From assembly GCF_943193015.1 (NCBI RefSeq), contig NZ_CALPCM010000001.1, positions 1 to 64,000 on the forward strand: a stretch of 64,000 nt of DNA, written 5' to 3'. Shown in pieces: positions 28,567 through 35,867 of the stretch. Numbering within the stretch: the first letter of the stretch is position 1; each line of letters starts with the position of its first letter. The position numbers were made by a program, and so were the translations under genes. Source of the stretch: Hominisplanchenecus_A murintestinalis (GTDB taxonomy: Bacteria; Bacillota; Clostridia; Lachnospirales; Lachnospiraceae). The notes beneath the pieces were generated by a model, which had not been told where the DNA came from, searched no databases, and saw only the letters and a program-made list of their open reading frames with translations.

Positions 28567-30180
28567 ATGGATAATCAGAAAGAACTTCAGGAAGAACTGC
28601 AAGAAGAACAGCAGGCAGGAACGGAACAGCAGAAAGAAAAAAAGGAAACAGGAAAGCAGAGAGGCAGAAAGCGGCTGATAGCCGCACTGCTCCTGCTCCT
28701 TGTCCTGGCAGCCGGAGGGGCTGCTGCATTCTGGTATTATGGACAGGATGGGGGAAAAGAAGGCTGGCAGGAAGTGCTTCATGGAGATAAAACTAAGGTA
28801 CAGAAAAGCGCAGAGCAGAAAGCGCAGCTTGTGATAGGAGACGCAGGACTTTCGGACGCCCATACGGCTTATCTGCATGATACGGTTTCAGGCAGCGCCC
28901 TGCGCCGTCTGGTGTATACGCCGCTGGTGCGCGTGGACAGCACAAAAAAAGCAGAGAAATGCCTGGCAAAAGACATTGCGTTTGATACGGAGGCAAAACA
29001 GGCAGAGGTAACGCTGACAGATGCAGTATTCAGCGACGGAAGCCCTGTGACAGCGGCAGATGTAAAAGAGTCCTATCAAGCTTACGTAAGGGAAAGAATG
29101 TTTTCCGGAGTATCGCTTGGGGCAGTCGTCCAGCTTGAGGGAGCGGAAGCCTATGGAGGAAGTACCGCTACATCTATCGAAGGGATAGAAATTGTGGACG
29201 ACACGACTCTGCGCTTTCATTTCCTGGAGGTATCCCCAGAGTGCCTTGATATGCTTTCCGTTCCGGTAGCAAAGCTGAGTGCAAGCGAATATCCGCTGGG
29301 AGCAGGGGAATACCAGATTACAGAGGCAGTTATAGGCAAGGAGATCCTGTTGGCTAAGAGTGAAAATACTTCTCTGGCAGAGTATCCTTACGCTACAGTA
29401 CTGCTGAAAAAGGCAGAGAAAAATGGGCTGGAAGAGAACTTGAAAAATTACTCGCTTGATATGTTTCTGACAGATCAGGAGTGTACAGAAAGCATGTTAA
29501 AGGAAAGCGGCTGGCATTCCGTGTATGAACTTCCCGAGGGAACGTATGCATTTATTGGCTTCCGCTTTGCAAGCCCTAAGGTAGAGGATCCGGAAATACG
29601 CCGCGCTATTATCCAGGCGATAGATAGACAAGCGTTGTGTGATACTATTTATGGAGAAGGAAAAGTTCCTGACAGCATTCTTGGACGGGGAATGGGAAAA
29701 CCGAATTTCGCAAGTATTCTGCCATATGACAAAAAGGCGGCAGAGAAGGTACTTGCGGGACTGAGTGAAACCCGGAAATCCCTCACAGTCCTGGCGGGAG
29801 CCGATGTAGGATCCCAGGGGGCTGTAGACGCCCTCGAGGAACAGCTTCGGGAATATGGGCTGACCATTGAGCGCATCGAATATTCATCGGCAAGTTCCGA
29901 AGGACTTCCGGAGGATGGGTATGATTTGTACCTGAGCCTGACGGAAGACGGAACACAGAACAGGGCGCTGCAGGCGCTTCTGTCTGGCAGCGAGGAGAAA
30001 GCCGCAGCCTATGAGAAGGAAATCGGAAATTGCCTGAAATCTGATCCGCTGTCTGTTTACAGGACGGCAGAGGAATTCTTCTGCCGGGAAGGCGCATTGA
30101 TACCGATACATGCGGGAAGCCGTATGGCGGCAGTGGCGGCTGACGGCAGCCAGGAAGCGCTGCTGGAACTGCTGCAGTAG
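28567..30180 (+). CDS. Membrane-tethered family-5 solute-binding-like protein
   Basis: 537 residues resembling the peptide/nickel-binding proteins of ABC transporters (SBP family 5, DppA/OppA type). Family features include LVYTPLVRVDSTKKAEKCLA near the mature start, the signature FSDGSPVTAADVKESYQAY, and the C-lobe segment VEDPEIRRAIIQAIDRQALC. The N-terminus is unusual. It has a Gln/Glu-rich cytoplasmic segment (residues 1-30), RGRKR, then one membrane segment at about 37-58, with no lipobox cysteine, so it would be a type II membrane protein rather than a lipoprotein. The ATG follows the giant-gene stop by one base; AGAGGAG at 28552-28558 inside the giant gene is the ribosome site, so translation is coupled. 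No permease or ATPase gene is nearby, so a transport role is doubtful; assisting or displaying the giant surface protein, or sensing, is inference. Confidence 0.8.
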   Translation: MDNQKELQEELQEEQQAGTEQQKEKKETGKQRGRKRLIAALLLLLVLAAGGAAAFWYYGQDGGKEGWQEVLHGDKTKVQKSAEQKAQLVIGDAGLSDAHTAYLHDTVSGSALRRLVYTPLVRVDSTKKAEKCLAKDIAFDTEAKQAEVTLTDAVFSDGSPVTAADVKESYQAYVRERMFSGVSLGAVVQLEGAEAYGGSTATSIEGIEIVDDTTLRFHFLEVSPECLDMLSVPVAKLSASEYPLGAGEYQITEAVIGKEILLAKSENTSLAEYPYATVLLKKAEKNGLEENLKNYSLDMFLTDQECTESMLKESGWHSVYELPEGTYAFIGFRFASPKVEDPEIRRAIIQAIDRQALCDTIYGEGKVPDSILGRGMGKPNFASILPYDKKAAEKVLAGLSETRKSLTVLAGADVGSQGAVDALEEQLREYGLTIERIEYSSASSEGLPEDGYDLYLSLTEDGTQNRALQALLSGSEEKAAAYEKEIGNCLKSDPLSVYRTAEEFFCREGALIPIHAGSRMAAVAADGSQEALLELLQ

Positions 30181-30203
30181 AGAATATTTTATTTAGAAAA
30201 TCG

Positions 30204-30253
30204 ATTTGCCGCTTACTTTGTAATTGTTCAAAGTAAGCGGCAAATTGATTTTG
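30204..30253 (+). terminator. Probable terminator of the giant surface-protein unit
   Basis: A perfect 17-bp stem, ATTTGCCGCTTACTTTG (30204-30220) with CAAAGTAAGCGGCAAAT (30229-30245), and an eight-base loop. The trailing sequence TTGATTTTGG is only partly T-rich. It begins 24 bases after the solute-binding-like gene. The stem strength supports termination or 3'-end protection, although the weak T-run leaves some read-through possible into the FHA gene. Confidence 0.75.
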
Positions 30254-30703
30254 GAGAGATTTTGGTATGGTTCAATCATAGTTCATAGTTCAGGGCATAT
30301 CTTTTTTCTTGCCGTATTCCTGGCTATTGTATTGGTGAGTATATCCAGAAGAAAGAAGATAGCGGTTTCAGGTATGGGGGCGGCGGGGAATTTCTATACG
30401 CCGACAGGAGCTGTTTATGGGGCGTTTGGGATATTCAACGGCCGCAGCTATCCGATGGCTCCGGGGCAGAGGTGTACCGTAGGACGGAAATCTATCTGCG
30501 ATATTCAGTTGGCACACAGCCAGGTGAGCAGGCTCCACTGCGTGATAGAGATGCTGCCGGATAATGTATATCAGGTGACAGACTACTCTTCAAACGGTAC
30601 ATTTTATAATGACCAGAGGCTGAAAAGCAGGGAGCCGTATAGGCTTCCCAAAGGCGCGCTGCTGGCGATAGGGGATGCGGATAATGTGCTGGAGCTGAGA
30701 TAA
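30251..30703 (+). CDS. FHA-domain membrane protein, start uncertain
   Basis: About 150 residues: a single membrane segment (HIFFLAVFLAIVLVSI) followed by SRRKK and a cytoplasmic forkhead-associated domain. The FHA phosphothreonine-binding pattern is complete: TVGRKSICDIQL, then SRLHC, then DYSSNGTFYN. Such domains read Ser/Thr kinase signalling. The frame is open from a TTG at 30224, but that codon lies in the loop of the 17-bp hairpin and has no ribosome site. The TTG at 30251 gives a short sensible N-terminus (MERFWYGSII) but also has no good ribosome site. The 5' end may be damaged, or expression may depend on read-through. No kinase or phosphatase gene is adjacent. Confidence 0.6.
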   Translation: MERFWYGSIIVHSSGHIFFLAVFLAIVLVSISRRKKIAVSGMGAAGNFYTPTGAVYGAFGIFNGRSYPMAPGQRCTVGRKSICDIQLAHSQVSRLHCVIEMLPDNVYQVTDYSSNGTFYNDQRLKSREPYRLPKGALLAIGDADNVLELR

Positions 30704-31015
30704 CATGTGGCTTCCGGCGTTCTGTTCGCGGTGATTACCAGGATGAAATTAGCATATGGATTATTCGTATGGTTTGTGGTAAGATAAATGCAGAAAACAG
30801 ATATGTTCACGCTCACCGAAATACCGGGAAAATACAATCACCTGGTATGTGATTTAGGAAGAAAATATAATTGGGGACATAGCGGAGAAAAAGGAAAAGA
30901 TTCTGCAGGATGATTTTGATATAAGGATATAATTTTTTTGCGGTAGCAGCCGTGGTATTAGAGCCAACGAAGCCTTGTTAACCCAAACGTACTGAACAGA
31001 AAGGAGATTTTTATT
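30704..31015. other. 312-base gap before the DUF4160 pair
   Basis: No recognisable gene. A 41-codon plus-strand frame (ATG 30788 to TGA 30913, starting MQKTDMFTLTEIPGKYNHL) is the longest; it has no clear ribosome site and no known family. TATAAT at 30928-30933 is a perfect -10 but has no convincing -35 17-18 bases upstream. It could start the mRNA of the pair beginning at 31016, whose ribosome site AAGGAG is at 31001-31006. No tRNA or riboswitch pattern was found. Confidence 0.4.
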
Positions 31016-31294
31016 ATGATGTACCCATTTATGACGCTGGAGGATAAAACAGAGGTTGTCCATTCTGAGGTTTATGATTCTGACGGAGCAGAAACTGTAA
31101 AGGTTTATTTTGAAAAGCCTGTTTATGGTGGATTCCATTCTGCCGAATGTTATTTACCTTCTTACGAATGGAGGAATATTGACGGATTCTCCCCGGAAGA
31201 AATTGAAATATTCCAAGAATACCTCCAATCCGTGGCGCATATCGTAATCCGTCTTGCGAGAGAAGGGGGATTTGATAATGCCGCAAATTTTTAA
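31016..31294 (+). CDS. Small protein paired with DUF4160, unknown function
   Basis: 92 residues, acidic, with no signal peptide or membrane segment. The pattern TVKVYFEKP, then GFHSAECYLPSYEW, then a helical tail ending REGGFDNAANF belongs to a type I recall next to DUF4160 genes in Lachnospiraceae, standing where DUF2442 stands elsewhere. AAGGAG at 31001-31006 precedes the ATG at 31016, with a second ATG at 31019. Its last 17 bases overlap the DUF4160 gene, so translation is coupled. Two-gene units of this size and overlap suggest a toxin-antitoxin-like pair, but that is unproven. Confidence 0.65.
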   Translation: MMYPFMTLEDKTEVVHSEVYDSDGAETVKVYFEKPVYGGFHSAECYLPSYEWRNIDGFSPEEIEIFQEYLQSVAHIVIRLAREGGFDNAANF

Positions 31295-31556
31295 AATCGG
31301 CTCTTACCTGGTGTATTTCTGGTCTAATGAAAATGAACCTTTGGAACCGATACACGTTCATGTTTCCGAGGGGGTTCCTTATGAAAACGCAACTAAGATA
31401 TGGCTTACTCAATCTGGGCGTTGCCTGCTCTGCCATAATAACTCGCACATCCCCAACAAGAAATTAAGGGATATTATGGATATCATTGCGGCAAGGCATA
31501 GTGATATAGAGAATAAATGGCTTATGTATTTTAGGAAAATCCGTTACTACTGCTAA
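31278..31556 (+). CDS. DUF4160-family small protein
   Basis: 92 residues matching the DUF4160 pattern: N-terminal MPQIFKIGSYLVYFWSNE, the histidine pair in EPIHVHVSEG, a KIWL strand, and a helical second half with IPNKKLRDIMDIIAARH, then KWLMYF. The ATG at 31278 follows AAGGGGGA (31263-31270); the in-frame TTG at 31254 has no such site. It overlaps the preceding small gene by 17 bases. DUF4160 members are often found beside DUF2442 and have been proposed as toxin-antitoxin-like, with no settled biochemistry. The 165 bases after it hold no gene that I can see. Confidence 0.75.
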   Translation: MPQIFKIGSYLVYFWSNENEPLEPIHVHVSEGVPYENATKIWLTQSGRCLLCHNNSHIPNKKLRDIMDIIAARHSDIENKWLMYFRKIRYYC

Positions 31557-31697
31557 ATCCCTATTTCTAATCGCCTTGTATAATCTGTCCGGTAATCTGA
31601 AATTTCTGATTCTGAAACGGAAACACTGACGGACTGTGTGAAACAAGTATGGATTTTCAATTGACCTTTTATATAAACTTAAGAAGAAATTACAGTC

Positions 31698-31726
31698 TTG
31701 TATTTTGGGTGAGTTTTTGGTATGAT
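31698..31726 (+). promoter_or_regulatory. Predicted sigma-A promoter for the YjfB-like gene
   Basis: TTGTAT (31698-31703), 17-base spacer, TATGAT (31721-31726). Transcription would start near 31733, just before AGAGGTGA (31736-31743), which serves the ATG at 31749. No sigma-D GCCGATAA-type box was seen here. Confidence 0.45.
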
Positions 31727-31748
31727 AGTACCCGAAGAGGTGATTTAT

Positions 31749-31925
31749 ATGAATATTCCAGCATTATCAGTTTCTATGTCCAGGAGCGAGTTAGGCATTG
31801 ATTTGGGGACTGCCCTGATGGCTAAAGTGCTTGACACGGTAGAAGATGCCGGGGCAGCTCTGGAAGAGATGATAGAAACTGCCGTGATACCCGGATTGGG
31901 CGAGAATATTGACATTCGGGTATAA
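31749..31925 (+). CDS. YjfB-family putative motility protein
   Basis: 58 residues. The opening MNIPALSVSMSRSELGIDLG and the helical remainder (ALMAKVLDTVEDAGAALEEM) fit the small Firmicutes family named for Bacillus YjfB (putative motility protein). The ATG at 31749 is chosen because AGAGGTGA ends five bases before it; the in-frame ATG at 31722 would fall in the -10 region of the predicted promoter. It stands alone, about 18 kb from the flagellar genes, with its own promoter and terminator. The biochemical role is unknown. Confidence 0.7.
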   Translation: MNIPALSVSMSRSELGIDLGTALMAKVLDTVEDAGAALEEMIETAVIPGLGENIDIRV

Positions 31926-31927
31926 GA

Positions 31928-31965
31928 GAAACTGTGTGCTAAGAAATTAGTACACAGTTTCTTTT
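31928..31965 (+). terminator. Intrinsic terminator after the YjfB-like gene
   Basis: GAAACTGTGT (31928-31937) pairs with ACACAGTTTC (31952-31961), followed by TTTT to 31965. It begins within five bases of the stop codon. Confidence 0.85.
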
Positions 31966-32019
31966 ATACATACGGCGGAAGTAAACTGTAAATCACAGGC
32001 AGAGAGAGGAGAATAAGCT

Positions 32020-33006
32020 ATGAGCATTAGGATTGGAATTTTAGGTTACGGAAATCTGGGGCGCGGCGTGGAATGTGCGGTTCGGCAGAATCCGGACATG
32101 GAGCTGGCGGCAGTATTTACCCGGAGAAATCCGGAGGATGTACATATATTGACAGAGACGGCGTCCGTGTGCCGGGTTTCGGAAGCGGCAGACTGGAAGG
32201 ATAAGATTGATGTGATGATTCTCTGTGGCGGCAGCGCTACGGATTTGCCGGAGCAGTCTCCGGAGTTTGCGAAGCTGTTCAACATCGTAGACAGTTTCGA
32301 TACCCATGCCAGAATCCCGGAGCACTTTGCTAATGTGGATGCTGCAGCGAAAGAAGGAGGGAAAGTAGGGATTATTTCCGTGGGCTGGGATCCGGGAATG
32401 TTCTCGCTGAACAGGATGTATGCGAATGCGATTCTGCCAGAAGGAAAGGACTACACGTTCTGGGGCAAGGGCGTGAGCCAGGGACATTCAGACGCTATCC
32501 GGCGTATTGACGGCGTGAAAGACGGGAAGCAGTATACAATTCCGGTGGACGCGGCGCTGGAGGCAGTGAGAAATGGAGAAAATCCTGAACTTACTACCAG
32601 GGAAAAGCATACAAGGGAATGTTTTGTCGTGCTGGAGGAAGGCGCGGATGCGGCGAAGGTAGAAGAGGAAATCAAAACGATGCCGAATTATTTTGCCGAT
32701 TATGATACAACCGTGCATTTTATCAGCGAACAGGAATTGAAGGAAAAGCACAGTGGAATCCCACACGGGGGATTTGTGCTTCGCAGCGGCATGACCGGCT
32801 GGGAGAAGGAACACAGGCATTTGATTGAATACAGCCTGAAACTGGATTCCAACCCGGAGTTTACATCTTCCGTAATCGCAGCGTATGCACGGGCGGCTTA
32901 CCGTCTGGCAAGCGAGGGGCAGACAGGGTGCAGGACAGTCTTTGACATCGCGCCGGCTTATCTGAGTGCGAAGAGCGGGGAAGAATTAAGGGCGTCCATG
33001 CTGTAG
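32020..33006 (+). CDS. ddh: meso-Diaminopimelate dehydrogenase
   Basis: 328-residue NADPH-dependent enzyme that converts tetrahydrodipicolinate directly to meso-diaminopimelate, the one-step branch of lysine and peptidoglycan-precursor synthesis. The Rossmann motif GILGYGNLGRGVE is at residues 5-17. The family pattern includes ILCGGSATDLPEQ, NIVDSFDTHARIPEH, SVGWDPGMFSLNR, FWGKGVSQGHSDAIRRI and the C-terminal DIAPAYLS. The length is standard. GAGAGGAG precedes the ATG at 32020. It implies meso-DAP-type peptidoglycan. Neighbouring genes are unrelated, so it is probably transcribed alone. Confidence 0.95.
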   Translation: MSIRIGILGYGNLGRGVECAVRQNPDMELAAVFTRRNPEDVHILTETASVCRVSEAADWKDKIDVMILCGGSATDLPEQSPEFAKLFNIVDSFDTHARIPEHFANVDAAAKEGGKVGIISVGWDPGMFSLNRMYANAILPEGKDYTFWGKGVSQGHSDAIRRIDGVKDGKQYTIPVDAALEAVRNGENPELTTREKHTRECFVVLEEGADAAKVEEEIKTMPNYFADYDTTVHFISEQELKEKHSGIPHGGFVLRSGMTGWEKEHRHLIEYSLKLDSNPEFTSSVIAAYARAAYRLASEGQTGCRTVFDIAPAYLSAKSGEELRASML

Positions 33007-33085
33007 AGGGAAGCAGGACTGTATATAGGCGGCAAGGCCGGATTTGCAGTGTATGGCTGCCGATTGGAAGATATGGAGAAAATAA

Positions 33086-33769
33086 ATGAGACGACAAGTA
33101 AGCCTGGATGAGATATCTGACGGTAAACTGTATGATTTGAACGACTGTGTAAAAGCGGACTGCCATGATTGCCAGGGGTGCTCTTCCTGCTGTCGGGGAA
33201 TGGGAAGTTCCATTCTCTTGGATCCGCTGGATGTGCACCGTCTGCGTATGCATTTGGGGAAAAGTTTTGATGAGCTTTTGGAAGAAGCGCTGGAGCTCCG
33301 GATGGTGGACGGGACGATTCTGCCGAATTTAAGGATGGCAGGAAGCCGTGAGGCATGTGTGTTTCTGAGCGGGGAGGGGCGGTGCGGCATTCATGCAGCC
33401 CGCCCGGGAATCTGCCGCCTGTTTCCTCTGGGCCGGTATTATGAAGAGCATAAGTTCCGGTATTTTCTGCAGGTTCATGAGTGCAGTAAAACCAACAGGA
33501 GCAAGGTGAAAGTAAAGAAGTGGATAGACACGCCGAGTCCGAGACAGTATGAGAAGTTCGTGACAGACTGGCATTATTTTCTGGAAGATGCTGAGAGACT
33601 GGTGGCAGAGAGTCAGGGTACGGACAGTCCAAGGAATTTAAATTTATACATCCTGCAGAATTTTTACCGGAAACCTTTTGACGGAGAAAGGGATTTCTAC
33701 GTGCAGTTTGATGTACGTCTGAGAGAGGCGAGGTGTTTAATGGATGCACAGCAAAAGGGAAATGATTGA
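33086..33769 (+). CDS. YkgJ-like cysteine-cluster protein
   Basis: 227 residues with the CxxCxxCC pattern typical of the YkgJ family (DCQGCSSCCRG at about residues 28-38), followed by a second cysteine group CGIHAARPGICRLFPLG. These cysteines are thought to bind zinc or an iron-sulphur cluster; the biological role is not established. GGAG at 33075-33078 sits seven bases before the ATG. The stop codon lies 26 bases inside the next gene, a DUF2284 protein that is also Cys-rich, so the two are likely translated together. Confidence 0.82.
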   Translation: MRRQVSLDEISDGKLYDLNDCVKADCHDCQGCSSCCRGMGSSILLDPLDVHRLRMHLGKSFDELLEEALELRMVDGTILPNLRMAGSREACVFLSGEGRCGIHAARPGICRLFPLGRYYEEHKFRYFLQVHECSKTNRSKVKVKKWIDTPSPRQYEKFVTDWHYFLEDAERLVAESQGTDSPRNLNLYILQNFYRKPFDGERDFYVQFDVRLREARCLMDAQQKGND

Positions 33770-34292
33770 AAAGATTCTTGCAGCTTATCCAGTGTTTCAA
33801 TACGGTTTTCTGGATGTGGGCGAAATTGAGTTTAAAGAAGAGGTGCGCCATATCTGCCGCCAGGAGTGCGAGAGGTACAATACATCCTGGTCATGTCCTC
33901 CGGCTGTGGGGACGGTAGAAGAGTGCCGGAACAGATGTGAAGCATATGAACAGGCGTTGGTATTTACGACGTTAGCAGAAGTTACAGACGCCGCAGATAT
34001 GGCGGAGACTTTGGAAACCAGGAAAGAGCATGAAGAGATTGTCCATGCGGTCTGCCGGGATTTGAGGGAAGCGGGGCTTGAAGTTCTGGCGCTTTCTTCA
34101 GATTCCTGCGCTGTCTGTGAAACATGCGCCTGGCCGGATGCGCCCTGCAGGCATGCGGAGAGGATGCTTCCGTGCATTGAGAGCTATGGGATTCTGGTGA
34201 CTTCGGCGGCGGAAAAGCTTTCTATGGATTTTTTCTATGACGGAAGAACCGTCGTGTGGTATGGATTTGTTTTTATCAGGCAGGGAGAATGA
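33744..34292 (+). CDS. DUF2284 metal-binding protein
   Basis: 182 residues with conserved cysteine groups: CRQECERYNTSWSCPP near the N-terminus, CRNRC, and CAVCETCAWPDAPCRH in the C-terminal half. This matches DUF2284, a family proposed to bind metal. The ATG at 33744 overlaps the YkgJ-like gene by 26 bases and has GGCGAGG upstream; an internal ATG at 33762 is possible but has its ribosome site too close. The role is unknown. The paired, overlapping Cys-rich genes suggest a shared metal or Fe-S related task (inference). Confidence 0.82.
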   Translation: MHSKREMIEKILAAYPVFQYGFLDVGEIEFKEEVRHICRQECERYNTSWSCPPAVGTVEECRNRCEAYEQALVFTTLAEVTDAADMAETLETRKEHEEIVHAVCRDLREAGLEVLALSSDSCAVCETCAWPDAPCRHAERMLPCIESYGILVTSAAEKLSMDFFYDGRTVVWYGFVFIRQGE

Positions 34293-34344
34293 ATATGTAC
34301 CCGCCCCGCTTCATATATTGTGTAATAAAAAGCGATGATAGTGT

Positions 34345-34620
34345 ATGAGTTCGAAATCAAAATCCCTTTACCATAAAATATCCGCTGCCGCGCAGATACC
34401 GAAAGATTTGTCCGATGGGGCGGTTCTTGTGACTGCGACAGGGCAGGAGGAGCTGTGCATTGAGAATTACCGCGGAATCATTGAGTACACAGATTCACGG
34501 CTGATGCTCCAGACGAAAAACTGCAGATTGGAAGTGCTGGGGAAAAATTTATTTATCTCTTATTACACCGGGGAGGAAATGAAGGTGACGGGGCATATCG
34601 AGCAGATAAACTATCTGTAA
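34345..34620 (+). CDS. yqfC: Sporulation protein YqfC (YabP/YqfC family)
   Basis: 91 residues. The pattern LCIENYRGIIEYTDSRLML, then GKNLFISYYTGEEMKVTGHI, matches YqfC, a mother-cell sporulation protein controlled by sigma-E in Bacillus. The length is normal. No clear ribosome site precedes the ATG at 34345. TCATATATT at 34311-34319 resembles a sigma-E -35 region, but the downstream -10 match (near 34332-34340) is weak and very close to the start, so regulation is only suggested. It is followed after 14 bases by yqfD, the conserved Firmicutes order. Confidence 0.88.
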   Translation: MSSKSKSLYHKISAAAQIPKDLSDGAVLVTATGQEELCIENYRGIIEYTDSRLMLQTKNCRLEVLGKNLFISYYTGEEMKVTGHIEQINYL

Positions 34621-34634
34621 GCGGAGGTGTCTGT

Positions 34635-35867
34635 TTGGTACAACAATTATTACAGTACACGAAAGGGTATGTGCGCATACGGGTGACAGGCAGCTCTTAT
34701 GAGCGCTTTCTGAATATGTGCGCGAAACATCAGATTGAGCTGTGGGATCTCCTGGAAGCGCACAACGCTTATGAGATGAATCTGTCCATCCGTGGGTTTA
34801 AAACCCTGAGGCCCCTGGTGAAAAAGAGCGGTACAAAAGTCCGTATCATTGAAAGATATGGACTTCCCTTTTTTTTGCACAGACATCGGGGGCGGAAAGC
34901 GCTTCCCTGCGGAGTGCTGTTTGGCGTCCTGTTGATGATGTTTTTGTCTGGCTTTATATGGGATATCCATATAGAGGGGAACCAGGCAAGGACAGATGAC
35001 GTAATCTTTGATTTTCTCACAGAGCAGAGGATTACACATGGGATGTGGAAATCCAGGATCGACTGCAAGGCGTTGGCGGCAGATATCCGTAAAGCGTTTG
35101 ACGACATTATATGGGTATCAGTGAAAATACAGGGAACCCGGCTGCTGATTGATGTAAAGGAAAATACAGATTTAGCGCTTGAAGAAGAGGTGGATTACGG
35201 CCCAAGTGATTTGATTTCTGATGTGGACGGCGTTGTGCAGGAGATTATTACCCGCTCGGGTACGCCTGTGGTCAAAGCAGGCGACACTGTAAAAAAGGGG
35301 CAGCCGCTGGTGCTGGGACAGGTGGAGATCCTGGATGATGCGGGAGAGGTAGCTGACTATCAGTATGTGGCGGCGGACGCAGATATTTATGTAAAAACAA
35401 CATATTCTTACAATGAGACATTCTCCATGAAATACATAAAAAAGGAATATACGGGCAGGATGAAAAAAGGAGTATTTCTGACGATGTTCGGAAAGAACTT
35501 TGCGTTTACAGGCTGGCCGGTATCTTATGAGGCTTCGGACGTAGTAAAGGAAGGGCATCAGCTCAGGGTTACGGAAAATTTTTATTTGCCTGTGACGGTG
35601 GGGAAGATAGAGTGCAGAGAATATGAATTGATAGAAAAAACATATTCAAAAGAAGAAGCTGTCAGAAAAGCAAAAGAATCCCTCGCTAAATTTCTTTGGA
35701 AAATGCAAGAAAAAGGGGTTCAAATATTACAAAATAATGTTAAAATAGAAATAGGCGTAAAAAGCTGTACAGCGCGTGGGGAAATTGAAATTACCAGGCG
35801 GGCGGGGAAACGGGTGGAACGCACGCTGGGCGTTGATGCAGAGGAAAGGATTCAGGCGAATGAGTAA
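34635..35867 (+). CDS. yqfD: Sporulation protein YqfD
   Basis: 410 residues. YqfD is a mother-cell membrane protein of the spore-forming Firmicutes. An N-terminal soluble part (about 95 residues) is followed by one membrane segment (CGVLFGVLLMMFLSGFIW) and an extracytoplasmic part with IEGNQ..T.D.I..FL, as in FtsQ-like POTRA segments, ending at GVDAEERIQANE. The start is an unusual TTG at 34635, supported by GGAGGTG at 34623-34629. It overlaps phoH by eight bases. The order yqfC-yqfD-phoH-ybeY is conserved across spore-forming Firmicutes. Confidence 0.92.
   Translation: MVQQLLQYTKGYVRIRVTGSSYERFLNMCAKHQIELWDLLEAHNAYEMNLSIRGFKTLRPLVKKSGTKVRIIERYGLPFFLHRHRGRKALPCGVLFGVLLMMFLSGFIWDIHIEGNQARTDDVIFDFLTEQRITHGMWKSRIDCKALAADIRKAFDDIIWVSVKIQGTRLLIDVKENTDLALEEEVDYGPSDLISDVDGVVQEIITRSGTPVVKAGDTVKKGQPLVLGQVEILDDAGEVADYQYVAADADIYVKTTYSYNETFSMKYIKKEYTGRMKKGVFLTMFGKNFAFTGWPVSYEASDVVKEGHQLRVTENFYLPVTVGKIECREYELIEKTYSKEEAVRKAKESLAKFLWKMQEKGVQILQNNVKIEIGVKSCTARGEIEITRRAGKRVERTLGVDAEERIQANE

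Noticed and set aside
28567..30180. Oligopeptide ABC transporter binding lipoprotein
   Set aside because: No lipobox cysteine, and no permease or ATPase gene nearby; the protein is tethered by a helix instead.
30704..31015. Riboswitch or tRNA in the 312-base gap
   Set aside because: No tRNA cloverleaf and no recognisable cyclic-di-GMP, SAM, T-box or other riboswitch core was found by eye.
33000..33850. Long minus-strand reading frames opposite the ddh-to-DUF2284 region (one of 297 codons)
   Set aside because: They are opposite well-supported plus-strand genes with family motifs, have Ser/Pro/His-rich composition typical of antisense frames, and lack ribosome sites.
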